This document shows, piece after piece, positions 31,320-42,959 of a DNA stretch of 64,000 nucleotides (its first letter is position 1; each line of letters starts with the position of its first letter). Below the pieces are notes generated by a model. It searched no databases, was not told the origin of the DNA, and worked only from the letters and a program-made list of their open reading frames with translations. This DNA comes from Candidula unifasciata (taxonomy: Eukaryota > Mollusca > Gastropoda > Stylommatophora > Geomitridae), in assembly GCA_905116865.2 (NCBI GenBank), contig CAJHNH020002668.1, positions 1,008,882-1,072,881 of the forward strand, written 5' to 3'. A program made the translations under genes and the position numbers.

Positions 31320-33112
31320 ATGTTTTTGTGTGCCTCTTTATTGTGTGCCTCTTTATTGTGTGCCTCTTTGTTGTGTGTCTCTTTATTGTGTCCCTCTTTG
31401 TTGTGTGCCTCTTTATTGTGTGCCTCTTTATTGTGTCCCTCTTTGTTGTGTTTTTTTTTTGTTGTGTGTCTCTTTATTGTGTCCCTCTTTGTTGTGTGTC
31501 TCTTTGTTGTGTGTCTCTTTGTTGTGTGCCTCTTTATTGTGTGCCTCTTTATTGTGTGCCTCTTTATTGTGTGCCTCTTTATTGTGTGCCTCTTTGTTGT
31601 GTGCCTCTTTGTTGTGTGCCTCTTTGTTGTGTGTCTCTTTATTGTGTGTCTCTTTATTGTGTGCCTCTTTGTTGTGTGCCTCTTTGTTGTGTGTCTCTTT
31701 ATTGTGTGCCTCTTTATTGTGTGCCTCTTTGTTGTGTGTCTCTTTATTGTGTGCCTCTTTGTTGTGTGTCTCTTTGTTGTGTGCCTCTTTGTTGTGTGTC
31801 TCTTTATTGTGCGTCTCTTTATTGTGTGTCTCTTTATTGTGTGCCTCTTTGTTGTGTGTCTCTTTATTGTGTGCCTATTTGTTGTGTGTCTCTTTATTGT
31901 GTGTCTCTTTATTGTGTGCCTCTTTATTGTGTGCCTCTTTATTGTGTGCCTCTTTATTGTGTGTCTCTTTGTTGTGTGTCTCTTTGTTGTGTGTCTCTTT
32001 GTTGTGTGTCTCTTTGTTGTGTGTCTCTTTGTTGTGTGTCTCTTTATTGTGTGCCTCTTTGTTGTGTGCCTCTTTGTTGTGTGCCTCTTTTTTGTGTGCC
32101 TCTTTATTGTGTGCCTCTTTGTTGTGTGCCTCTTTGTTGTGTGCCTCTTTGTTGTGTGCCTCTTTATTGTGTGCCTCTTTGTTGTGTGTCTCTTTATTGT
32201 GTGCCTCTTTGTTGTGTGCCTCTTTGTTGTGTGCCTCTTTGTTGTGTGCCTCTTTGTTGTGTGCCTCTTTATTGTGTGCCTCTTTATTGTGTGCCTCTTT
32301 ATTGTGTGCCTCTTTATTGTGTGCCTCTTTATTGTGTGCCTCTTTATTGTGTCCCTCTTTGTTGTGTGTTTTTTTGTTTTGTGTCTCTTTATTGTGTGCC
32401 TCTTTGTTGTGTGTCTCTTTGTTGTGTGTCTCTTTATTGTGTGCCTATTTGTTGTGTGCATCTTTATTGTGTGCATCTTTATTGTGTGTCTCTTTATTGT
32501 GTGTCTCTTTATTGTGTGCCTCTTTATTGTGTGCCTCTTTATTGTGTGCCTCTTTTTTGTGTCCCTTTTTATTGTGTGCCTCTTTATTGTGTGTCTCTTT
32601 ATTGTGTGCCTCTTTATTGTGTGCCTCTTTATTGTATGCCTCTTTATTGTGTGTCTTTTTGTTGTGTGTCTTTTTGTTGTGTGTCTCTTTATTGTGTGCC
32701 TCTTTGTTGTGTGTCTCTTTGTTGTGTGTCTCTTTGTTGTGTGTCTCTTTGTTGTGTGCCTCTTTATTGTGTGCCTCTTTATTGTGTGCCTCCGTATTGT
32801 GTGCCTCCTTGTTGTGTGCCTCTTTGTTGTGTGTCTCCTTGTTGTGTGTCTTTTTGTTGTGTGTCTCTTTGTTGTGTGCCTCTTTGTTGTGTGTCTCCTT
32901 GTTGTGTGTCTTTGTGTGTCTCTTTGTTGTGTGCCTCTTTATTGTGTGCCTCTTTATTGTGTGCCTCCTTGTTGTGTGTCTCTTTATTGTGTGCCTCCTT
33001 GTTGTGTGTCTCTTTGTTGTGTGTCTCTTTGTTGTGTGCCTCTTTATTGTGTGCCTATTTATTGTGTGTCTCTTTGTTGTGTGTCTCTTTGTTGTGTGCC
33101 TCTTTGTTGTCG
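31320..33112 (+). repeat. 1.8-kb tandem array, 15-bp unit, about 119 copies
   Basis: Unit tctttattgtgtgcc with A/G at position 6 and C/T at position 14. Because the period is 15 and the unit has no stop in any forward frame, all three plus frames stay open for over 600 codons; one minus frame is open too. Confidence 0.97.
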
Positions 33113-33569
33113 AGTCCATTTCTTCTCATGACATGTCCAAACAGTATGATACAGTATTTCAAATAACATGAAATGTAGAAACGTATCATTTTAAAGAAAA
33201 TTTCGATAAATATTTAAATGGTGTCTCTTAGTCGACTTAAACAATTACTCTGGGGGAAGGAGTGTGCTGGATCCGATCCCTATCTGCACGTACGGCCCAG
33301 ATAATACTCAGACCACGTGACCTAAGACAAGAGTCTACTTCATGTAACTGGCTCCATATTAAATGGGCTCTACTTCTTCTTGGAGCTGTCAAGTAACAAC
33401 CACTTCATGGCTGTAGAATAAACTTACAGACATCACAAAAGGTTAAGTCGGTTGTAGGTGTCTCTCGTTGAGAAAATCTGTAACCGGAGCCCGTCATTTG
33501 TTATCCACTCCACCAGGGTCGCAGTCGTTTAACTCCTATCCAGTCAGTTACTTGGTTACACCAATCTGT

Positions 33570-33845
33570 TACGTGGGAGTCGCTGTGGTGTAGCGGCTCG
33601 ACGCTCGCCTGCAGATCGGAAGGTCGTAGGTTCAGGTCCTGACGAAACCGGGCTTGCTTCAAAAATGACCTTGGCTCCCAGGTCGACCCAGCCTTGAGTG
33701 GTTACCAGGTGCAGTCCTGGGAGGTAGAGGAGACCGGCGTAATGTTGACTAAATCACCCATCGAGTGCCGACTGGTCTATAAGATATAGGTCTAGCCCTA
33801 TATGCCCAATACGCATGAAGGCATACAAAAGGGTCCTTCAGTAAT
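33570..33845 (+). mobile_element. tRNA-derived SINE, family 1
   Basis: Head gtggtgtagcggctcgacgc, box B ggtcgtaggttcaggtcc, then the shared body ending in gggtccttcagtaa. Confidence 0.85.
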
Positions 33846-33894
33846 CTATTGCTGACATTGCAATTCTTGTGACGCCTAACCTAACTGCTTGAAA

Positions 33895-34300
33895 CTTTGT
33901 CCCAGTCGAGTTGCAGGCATCGCTTCAGAGGTCCCCGGTAGTTAGCATCCTTTGGACATTTGTTCCGAGCTCTGCAGGTGTGTTGAGAAATGAACAAGCA
34001 TATAGACTGGCCGGTGCTGCACCTCTTGGTGGTAAATTGACAAATGACAAGCTATATATGGTAACCGCCCTTTATGATCGAGTGAACAATGAGAAGAAAA
34101 AGAGAGATCGCCATGGACTGAAGAGAATGGTGCAACAAGGATTGACCCAGTGATCTGACCAACGTTCAACACTCAGGCGATGGACAAGACGGACATATAA
34201 TTAGGCTGTTAGAGGCACCATCAGAATTGGAACTCTATGCTTGCTGCTGAAGATGAGGACGGAGCGCTCAGGTAAATGTCCCGAGTGTTATGGTGTCGGT
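33895..34300 (+). pseudogene. RNase H-bearing LINE 3' fragment
   Basis: The sequence reads LQASLQRSPVVSILWTFVPS and GVLRNEQAYRLAGAAPLGGK, equivalent to the end of a retroelement RNase H (VPGHxGVxGNExADRLA). It continues to a CPECY-like end near 34285. Three related fragments are at 36150-36960 (minus), 39975-40400 and 49290-49960. Confidence 0.7.
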
Positions 34301-34309
34301 TTGATATCA

Positions 34310-35335
34310 TAACTCACAACTGTCCCAGTCACATATTCGTTGAATTCTTTCCGTTCCAGGTGCAAATTTGTTCAATTCTTTCTGCCCCAGTCACATATTT
34401 GTTTAATTCTTTCTGTTTCAGTGACATATTTGTTTAGTCTCAGTGACCTATTTGTTTAATTCTTTCTGCCTCAGTCAAATATTTGTTTAATTCTTTCTGC
34501 CTCAGTGACATATTTGTTTAATTCTTTTTGTCACAGTGATATTTGTTTAATTCTTTCTGCCTCAGTGACATATTTGTTTAATTCTTTTTGTCTGAGTGAC
34601 ATATTTGTTTAATTCTTCCTGTCTCGGTGACATATTTGTTTAATTCTTTTTGTCTGAGTGACATATTTGTTTAATTCTTCCTGTCTCTGTGACATATTTG
34701 TTTAATTCTTTCTGCCTCAGTGACATATTTGTTTAATTCTTCCCGTCTCAGTGACATATTTGTTTAATTCTTTCTGCCTCAGTGACATATTTGTTTAATT
34801 CTTTTTGTCACAGTGATATTTGTTTAATTCTTTCTGCCTCAGTGACATATTTGTTTAATTCTTCCCGTCTCAGTGACATATTTGTTTAATTCTTCCTGTC
34901 TCGGTGACATATTTGTTTAATTCTTTCTGCCTCAGTGATATATTTGTTTAATTCTTTTTGTCACAGTGATATTTGTTTCATTCTCTCCGCCTCAGTGACA
35001 TATTTGTTTAATTCTTTTTGTCTCAGTGACATATTTGTTTAATTCTTCCTGTCTCAGTGACATATTTGTTTTATTCTTTCTGCCTCAGTCACATATATGT
35101 TTAATTCTTTCTGTCTCGGTGACATAATTGTTTAATTCTTGCTGTCTCGGTGACATATTTGTTTAATTCTTTCTGCTGCAGTCAAATATTTGTTTAAATC
35201 TTTCTGTCTCAGTGACATATTTGTTTAATTCTTTCGCCCTCACTGACATATTTGTTTTATTCTCTCCGCCTCAGTGACATATTTGTTTTATTCTCTCCGC
35301 CTCAGTCACATATTTGTTTAATTTTTGTTTTGAAG
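34310..35335 (+). repeat. Minisatellite, 31-bp unit, about 33 copies
   Basis: Unit gtgacatatttgtttaattc then tttctgcctca, more diverged at both ends. A related looser repeat (tttgttaaa, tttctg) continues to 35500. Confidence 0.93.
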
Positions 35336-35769
35336 TCCTACATATTTGCTAAACTATTTCCGCACCAATATATGTTAAACCCTTTCTGCACCACGTGTTT
35401 GTCAAACTCTTTCTGTGACTGCCTGTTTGTTAAATTATTTCTGCCCCACATGTTTGTTAAAATATTTATGTACCATTTGTTTGCTAAACTCTTTCTGTCC
35501 CACTTGGACAGCAAATGCATAATTTGCAGCCTTTGACGACATACTTGTTATGGGGCTGTTGGTCTATTCTTTGTTCCTGTCCAAAATGGGGCCCCGGAAC
35601 CCACATGAGGTACCTGGCTGACAAAAGCGGTGGAATCTTGTAAGAGATATTTCACAGCTGTAAATATCGTTCGGCGAATAAAGATAGAGTGAAAAAAAAG
35701 CATTCCTTGTTTCTTCTTAGACAGATCATTATCATTACCAATGTCCACTTATGTCGTTAAATGTGGAGA

Positions 35770-36130
35770 GGAACAGTTTGCAATCCATTGCTTAAAAAGC
35801 AGCAAAGGCTACTGTCATTACGTGTTGTTGTAGAAGCTCTTTAATGTCATCAATCCATATTTTGCTAGGGTGGCCTCTTGCTTTCACCTCAGGTCTTTTC
35901 ATGCCGAGCGTCTGCGTTGGTAGTTGTTCTGGCTGCATTCTTGCTAGATGAACAAACCATTCCATCTTGTTTCTCAATGAATTTACTGCATGGTGTTGCT
36001 CCTACAGTCTGTCGAACTTTGTATCGGATGGTTAAACTGGCGGCTTTTTTCAGGCATCTCATTTCGCAAGTATTAATTTTAATATGTTAAGTCTTAAAGT
36101 CCCAGGTGTCGCACTGGTAGCATAGTGTTG
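35770..36130 (-). pseudogene. Non-LTR retrotransposon 3' fragment
   Basis: The minus strand reads MRNKMEWFVHLARMQPEQLP and RGHPSKIWIDDIKELLQQH, the LINE C-terminal pattern (WFGHL-RM ... GRP-K-W-DD), followed toward higher coordinates by more degraded RT C-terminal sequence. Confidence 0.78.
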
Positions 36131-36139
36131 GAATGAGTT

Positions 36140-36960
36140 ATGAGTTATGAATTAGATTATCTTCATAGCACTCCAGACACATCCATTGGCGCTCAGATTC
36201 CCCTCTCAACATATTCATCAGCGTCGGGCGGTTAATAGTGCTAGTCCTATGTTGGTTAACAAGACTCCATGTGCGTCCGGTGTGCTTCTCATGCTTGGCT
36301 GTGCCGATCTTTACTCCCAATTCACGTATTCTAAGCAGTGATGTGGTCACCTTGCTTCCAAAATCCTCAGAACGTCCTATCTCTCTAAGGGCAATGACAA
36401 TGTCTGCGTGATCCATGGGCCGGCCATCTTCAATTAATGCAGCAGTCTATCAGTCTATCAGCTCTTTCATTGCCAACAACGCCTGCATACCCTGGGACGA
36501 ATATGAAAGTAACTGCACACACAGGAGAATTTTGCAATGACTCAAGGCACTGTCTGCGTAACCAGCCTGCCACGACCCGCCGGATCATGCTCAAAGAATC
36601 AGTCAGCACACACACGCGGGAATAGTCCTGTGATTCTAGTCACACGAAAGCTTGTGTCACCGCCATCACCTCCATTGTCATGCTGCTGGTGGTCATAGAG
36701 AAGGCACCGCTGGCTTCTTGAACTGTTCTGCCTGAAGAGCTAGCTGTAAATGCCCATGCACTCTTATGTCCTCGTATAACGGACCCGTCTGTGAAGATCC
36801 CCACATCTGTCTTATCTGACTTGTCACTGAAAAGCGCGCATACCTCGACATTGACAGCAGCTGGATTCTGCTCCCGACAACTCCTATCAAGCGTCACGAT
36901 ACAGGAGAATGTGAGATTGGGCCTGGATGGATGTCGGTAAGGCTGCAAACCTTCCTGATG
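36140..36960 (-). pseudogene. RNase H-bearing LINE fragment
   Basis: The minus strand reads VGIFTDGSVIRGHKSAWAF, then TMEVMAVTQAFV, VLTDSLSMIRRVV, FVPGYAGVVGNERADRL: the four blocks of a retroelement RNase H with D-E-D and the final GNExAD. It ends in a C-terminal zinc-knuckle-like segment (TINRPTLMNMLRGE, WMCLECYED) typical of LINE tails. Frameshifts near 36640 and 36430 break it. Confidence 0.85.
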
Positions 36961-37199
36961 TCATCCTCTGCCCTACCCAGCCATGATTTGCCCCTTTTTA
37001 GCTATTGCCCTTTTTTTTTGAAGAGCATGTGGTGCAAAGGGTGCTTCAGATCTGAGCTTATCTTGAGGTATACACGAGCCCTCCATATCTTGATCCTGTA
37101 GTTCATGGTAGGGAAGTTAAGAAGGTACCTTATTGCTACACAAGAGGTGTCTCCAGTGCACCCTCAAATAATGCGCATTGCTTCATTTTGCACTATCTT

Positions 37200-37830
37200 A
37201 AGTCTTTCAATCTGAGTATAGCTGACAGTGAGGATGGAATGGAATGAATATGCTGTTTATAATCTGTTTCTTGGCTCTCATATCAATATTTTGATATCTT
37301 AATTACCGTGTCAGTTTCATAGCAGAACAGGCAGTGATCGCCTGAAAATAGTAGCTCGTTTGCTGTATATGGATCTAATTCTTTATCTGGAAAGTAAAGT
37401 TCCTTATTTGATGGAAGTTCTGGGTCGACTGCTTTAAAGATGGCTTCTTTTGATATTCTGTCTACATATATAAAAAGTAAGAAAGAGATCAGACATCCCT
37501 GCCTCACCCCGGCATTGACTGTAAACATATCAGACATGCATTCTTGTGTTTTGACTGCGATTTGGGAACTAGTACATGGCCAAGATGTTGTCTAGCAACT
37601 GTCCTTGTATCTCATACTCATCAAAAAAGCCCATAGTTTGTTTCTGCTTACTCCATCAAAAGCTTCTTCTTTGTCAGCAAACACAAACTTCAGTTCATCG
37701 TCAGTGGTTTTCTCGCAAACTTGCATCTCCGCAACCTTTTCATCCCTGAAGCCAAATGATGATGCATATAGTTGCTGTTCTGCTATGGGTCTAACGCTCT
37801 GTTCTAACAACGTTCTTCTTCTTCAGAACT
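37200..37830 (-). pseudogene. Non-LTR retrotransposon RT fragment
   Basis: The minus strand reads LKFVFADKEEAFDGVSRNKL (motif A region) and AGVRQGCLISFLLFIYVDRI (motif B), then NELLFSGDHC where YADD/FADD is expected. Frame breaks and the altered motif C show that it is dead. Confidence 0.8.
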
Positions 37831-38231
37831 CTGAACCCTTGAGGTTCGTTGCTGCAGATAACACCCGCCTCCATTCATCTCTCTGGTTGGCCTTCCCTTT
37901 TCAGCTGGTGACACCAAGTGTTGCAGGTCTGTCTGGACAACGTTCTAACAACGGTTTTCCTATGTGATTCAAGAGTGATATACATCTGTAAGATGAGTCT
38001 TTTGTATTGCCTTTCTGTTTCCAAATTGGTATTATCAATGCCTGCTGCCAGTCAAGTGAAACCTTTTTCCTATGCTGTACTGAAAATTCTTGTTAGCCAT
38101 TTGACGGATCAACACCTAAGAGTAATTCGTGACTAAGTAGGGATTAAAAACCAGATACTGAATTTGCAACATTGTTATTCCATACTCTCTTAGACTGGCT
38201 GAGCTAAATATAGTCTGGCACTGTCTTAATG

Positions 38232-38429
38232 CAGAGGTTCTCAACCTATGGGTCGCGATCATTTTGGTGGTTGAATAAGCCCTTTCACAGGGGTCGCCTG
38301 AAACCATCGGAAAACAGATATTCACTGAAGTTATGAAATGGCAAAGAAAATAATTTTATGGTTCCGGGTCACCACAACATGAAGAACTGTATTAAAGGGT
38401 CGTGGCATTAGAGAGGTTAAGAACCACTG
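38232..38429 (+). mobile_element. SPIN-like hAT MITE (198 bp)
   Basis: It begins cagaggttctcaacctatgg and ends ggttaagaaccactg, which are inverted copies with one or two differences. Internal blocks ctttcacaggggtcgcctga, accatcggaaaac, cacaacatgaagaactgta, and aaagggtcgtggcatta match what I know of the SPIN (Space Invaders) hAT family's non-autonomous elements. Flanking 8-mers tcttaatg and ttttaatc match at 6 of 8 positions, as an aged hAT 8-bp duplication would. No transposase inside. Confidence 0.8.
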
Positions 38430-38434
38430 TTTTA

Positions 38435-38810
38435 ATCATATTCAGATCAGTGATGCTAGCCATTTTCTTTGAACCGCTACGGAAGTATTAGGATAACTAC
38501 ATAATGTTGGATAGTATTAACACCGAACTGCACTGTCAGAAAGTACAAACCTCGAGTATCAAACTTCTCCATATCATTTTGTAATGTATCCTGACTTTTC
38601 CTTATGAACAGTTACAGACAGACAGACTAACAAACATAAAGACAACATAGTGTTGAAAATGATAGACAGTGACGTACAGACAGCTAAACAGAAGAGATAA
38701 ATAGATGCATAGAATAGACAGACACAGGGCACAGACAGATGCGCACATAGACATAACAGACATATGGAATAAACAGACAGATAGGCAGATGAGCAATCTG
38801 GCCAAACGTC
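38435..38810. other. No gene recognised
   Basis: Between the SPIN-like MITE and the ACAG tract; contains degenerate ACAG-like units (38620-38810). Confidence 0.55.
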
Positions 38811-39060
<250 letters not shown>

Positions 39061-39174
39061 ATAGATAGATAGTGTATAAACACAGTTACATATAGTTAAT
39101 AGTGTCAATTATGTGTAAATGCGTCAGACATATACATGTTATTACCTAGCATATTCACATAAGTGTGACACATG

Positions 39175-39265
39175 TGCATATAGTTACCAGATGTACATAT
39201 AGTTACCAGATGTACGTATAGTTAACAGATGTTCATATAGTTAACAGATGTACATATAGTTACCA
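39175..39265 (+). repeat. Short tandem repeat, about 19-bp unit
   Basis: cagatgtacatatagttac repeated about four times with single-base changes. Confidence 0.8.
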
Positions 39266-39974
39266 CACTTTACAGACAATAACTACTGCATGATGTCCAC
39301 AACACTTTCGTGGTTTACTAGAATCAAAAATGGCACAGTACACTACATACATACTACTTGACATCAGTTATATGTACAGATAATAAACTATTTACCATGC
39401 AAAATATACATATACTTAAGTACATATAGGGGGCTGAGGGGGTACAGTGGTTGGAACGCTTGATTACCTGCCCAGTAGTCTTGGGCTCTATACCACTGAA
39501 GGTGGGGATTCCTTGTGTTTACCAGAGGCGAGGTGTGTACGCAATGTGCCAAAGAAAATGCACCATTGCTAGTTACTATGTATTACAAATACATCACTCA
39601 ATTCACATCTTGAACACATCAAGAGAATGCTCACTGCATGTTTACGCCACTCATGAGGAAACTGTAACATGTGAAACTGCCAGTTGTTAGTACAACTATG
39701 TCATCTGCACATACTCTCAACAGCAAAGCGAGGAGTAGGAAAATATCGCGTGATACCCGTTCTTCAGTGTAATCGTTACCTGCTAATGCTAATGCTAAGA
39801 CATGCTAGCTGATCACAATTAGCCGCTGGTCTTTACATACCTTGTTCCCAGCCAGGAAAGGGAAGGGGCGGAAGTTTCCTCAGATGCAAAGGTAGTCGGT
39901 GTGATATGGACTACAAGACTCATTAAGTTCTGACCTGACTGATCTAACGATCGTCAACACCACTTCTGCCATTA

Positions 39975-40405
39975 AGCGTTGTGGGGAGGAATAATTTGTG
40001 CTTCAGTGAAGGCTGGCATACCATGACGACCCCAGATCAACAGCATATCACGGATTTTCTGTCCAGGATATTCAGCTGTGCAAGGCAACGAAGAGACTGA
40101 TAGATTAGCTACTGCCGCTTCTCTGGGCAGTGAGTTACCATAAGATAAAGCGGATGATGTGAAGGTTCTATGGGATCAAACGGACTGTACAAAAGAACAG
40201 ACAGGGAATCCATACACTAAAACACTAATTCAACGGGAGGTCAGTAGAGGTTCTGGAAGATATGGACACTGAAGGGAAAACTGAGATGGACTTTTAAACA
40301 GGTCACAGCTGGTATTATTAGCATGTCAACTCTTCGTTGGCTACTAAAGAAACAGACGGAGCCCGTGTGGAAATATCCCGAGGGCAGTGATGTCAATTCT
40401 TGATG
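39975..40405 (+). pseudogene. RNase H-bearing LINE 3' fragment
   Basis: Degraded copy of the family seen at 33895 and 49290: it contains the GNEETDRLATAA-like segment around 40090-40130 and ends like the 49290 copy, with a C-P-x-x-x-D-V-N stop. A run of cattcattcattcatt follows at 40405-40424. Confidence 0.6.
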
Positions 40406-40680
40406 CATTCATTCATTCATTCCTGCCGAGAAAGCGTACAGAATCTTTAATATTGTCAGTCCATATTTTCGTTGCCCTCCTCTTCCTCTTGTAGCCGATC
40501 TTCTGAGAAATGATGCCTGTGATGGGATCTAACGAGATGGCGATATAAAAATAGGGCATTGATAATATATTTACGCAAGACTCGTGGCAGGAAAAGATGT
40601 TCTTTTCTTCCAAATTTTTGAACCCTTTTACTCCTGCAGCCTGGGGAAAAAAGCAGAGAAATATCTTACGGATCACTTAG
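40405..40680 (-). pseudogene. Non-LTR retrotransposon 3' fragment abutting the previous one
   Basis: The minus strand reads IGYKRKRRATKIWTDNIKDS and VRFLGRNE, a LINE C-terminal motif ending at (ATGA)n. It is head-on with the plus-strand fragment to its left, and both meet at the ATGA/CATT repeat. The part above 40520 is unrecognised. Confidence 0.55.
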
Positions 40681-40979
40681 CTGCGTTCTTGCCGAGTAAA
40701 CCCCAATATTTTTGGCTGATTAGGTGAGTAGATGTTTTGCAGCGGGAAACATTCGTCACGTCCAACAAGCATCCTTTAAATGGGAACTTTAGGTTGTAAT
40801 TGTGACTATGTTATGTGTGCCCTATAAATTAGCTTAGCACTGCACGCCATCAAGAGCCCTGAAAAGGACTCCTGCAGAGTGGAAGTGATCAAATGTGACA
40901 GACTCGAATACTGTCCCACCGCGACGAAGTCGTCCAGTGGTGTGTGGGGGTGTAGGGGTTTGTGTGTGGGGGGTGTGTG

Positions 40980-41265
40980 TGGGTGTGTGTATGGGTGTGT
41001 GGGGGGGGGGTGGTGGGGGAGGGATAGAGCCACTGACCTCTTAACAAACATGTTGTAAAAAGGTGACTAATTAGGAGTATTTTCTTTGAAGTCGGAATAT
41101 GTCTGCCTGAAAGGTTAGGAACCAACAGTCTCCACACAAATAAGCCAGATCTGTGAAATAAATTTGCACGCACAACTCTGAAATAATACCAAAGTCCAGA
41201 AAAAAAAAAAATGAATAACCAGAACTTTCTTGGGAGTTTACAGCGGGTGAGTGCAAAAAGAAAAT
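40980..41265 (+). repeat. Dispersed repeat R1
   Basis: G-run 41001-41010, then catgttgtaaaaaggtgact, gtcggaatatgtctgcctga, gtttacagcgggtgagtgc, ending in an aaaagaaaa tail. Confidence 0.75.
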
Positions 41266-41279
41266 GTTGTTTGTTTGTT

Positions 41280-41495
41280 TGTTTTAGTATCCAGAAGCCA
41301 TGAGTTGTTAACCCTTAGGCTCGGTATTATGGATATCGCAACCTTTCGGCCTTGATTCCATGATAGATACCGTAAATCTGGGAGGAAATGTGGCTTTTCT
41401 GCTTACCCCCGGGCGTGAACCTGGACCACAAGGCGCTTGTTACCCGGTCACCGCGCAATCCGGTTCAGCCAACTACGCTAGAGAGCCGGGTGCAA
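41280..41495 (-). mobile_element. Possible tRNA-derived SINE, family 4
   Basis: The minus strand has ctctagcgtagttggctga (box A-like) and ccaggttcacgcc (box B-like) about 45 bases apart, followed by an unrelated body. Single copy in this window. Confidence 0.4.
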
Positions 41496-41675
41496 AAAGA
41501 AGAAAACCACTGTCAGTTCAATAATGTTCTGTGCCCTCGGGTCAACCCAGCATTAGGTGGGTACCAGGTAAGTACTGACCACATTACCCACCAAGTACCG
41601 ATTGGTCTATAGAATATAGGTCTAGCCCTATATGCCCAATACGTTTGAGGGCGTGAGAAAGAGTTCTTTATATTA
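41490..41675 (+). mobile_element. SINE family 1 body copy
   Basis: Contains gtcaacccagcattaggtgg, accaagtaccgattggtcta, tataggtctagccctatatg and the tail gagttctttatatta. Confidence 0.7.
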
Positions 41676-41679
41676 CCAT

Positions 41680-42550
41680 GTTTTAAACTTGCTTAGGACC
41701 AAAAGAGTTAATTTTAAATCTGCCGTTTTAGTTATAATGGACGGGAACGGGAGGGAGGTATGGAGGGAGGGTATTAGGGGTGGCCCTGCCACGTAGTAAA
41801 AATGTGTGGAGACCCTTAGTCTAACAAGGTGAAACCTTGAACAATATTTTACCAATGGGGATCTCAGACACACAAATAGTGAGACAAATTTATTTACTAT
41901 CACACACCTAGAACCAGGGGCACAGAAACAAAGAAAAGATTGGGGAGTGGGTCCGTAAGGGCCGTAAGCCTTGTTTAAATGCTGACTAATAATAACAAGG
42001 ATAATATACTGAATTGTAAAATAAAAACAATATAATAGATTTGAAATAATAGGCTATGTGTAAACTAAAAATGTTGAAAAAGAACTTCTATTCATGGTTT
42101 GGAGCCACACTTTTATTCTAGATGAAAAAGTGCGAGTACTCACCGAAAAGTAGCTTTAAAAGGGTGCCGATACTCCTTTAAAGGTGCCTATTCCATTAAA
42201 TCTTTAAAAAATTATGCCTGAAATAAGGTACCGGTACTGTGTACTGTTGCATACCCCTAGAAAGAAAGCTCTTCTTTGGGACGAGGGAGAAGAGCTTAGC
42301 TCTCTAAAAAATTGTAGGAAGGGGCCCTCTCAACCCAATCCCCCCACCCCACCTTTCTTCAATTTTTATTTGAGAAGGGGGTACGGGGGAGGGGGAGGAT
42401 CCAAAGTTTCTAAGACTCTAAGCTCCAACGTCCCTGCCTAGAACTAACATTGAAATATAAAAGGATAAAAATGCAATGATTTCTATGGATTTCTAGCACT
42501 AACTTGCCCTAGATCAAGCATCACAATAGTCAATAAATAGGCTACAATTA
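41680..42550. other. No gene recognised (downstream of the follistatin-domain gene)
   Basis: This lies 3' of the gene's stop codon; an aataaa-like signal could be present in AT-rich stretches but none stands out enough to call. An AT-rich dispersed repeat is at 41985-42140. Confidence 0.5.
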
Positions 42551-42554
42551 TGCG

Positions 42555-42891
42555 TTAGGCGTTCCACTTGTAGTGGGAAAACGTCTCCTCGAAGGTTTTC
42601 ACAGCTCCTTGATTTTTTCCTTTATGCCTCCTGGCCCTGCTCTTTCCTCGATTCTTTCCACTCTTTCTTCTTTTCCTTTTTCTGTCTTTCTTTTTCTTGT
42701 TTTCTGCCAAGCTGTCGGTTCCGGCTTCCTCTTCGCCTTTACGCCTCTTTCGTTTCTTTGTCTTTTTGGCTGCTTTCCTGTCTTCACTGATAGATTCAGT
42801 GAAGGTTTCGATGTCTTGTTCTGTACACGGTCCTTTGTGCTTTTTCCTCACCGGTACGCCCTCATCACAGGAAGCAACTCTCATGTGGCAC
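42555..42891 (-). CDS. Follistatin-domain gene, last coding exon with Lys/Arg-rich tail
   Basis: The exon starts (acceptor CATCCTCAG) with CHMRVASCDEGVPVRKKHKG and PC, the end of the Kazal domain. It continues TEQDIETFTESISEDRKAA and then a long basic region with runs such as KKKKDRKRKRRKSGK, ending EETFSHYKWNA and a TAA stop. The tail has no family match that I recognise. Arg/Lys runs could be furin-type cleavage sites or polyanion-binding patches. Confidence 0.92.
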
Positions 42892-42959
42892 CTGAGGATG
42901 AAAAAATGTGACATTATATATATTATTTGATATCGACTAACTCAACATGCGTTGAAATA

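Noticed and set aside
31200..33171. Three overlapping frames of over 600 codons resembling hydrophobic repeat proteins
   Set aside because: 15-bp array; openness in all three frames and on the opposite strand shows it is compositional.
36690..36960. A stand-alone RNase H gene
   Set aside because: Frame breaks, LINE-type C-terminal zinc-knuckle and multiple copies show it is a retroelement fragment.
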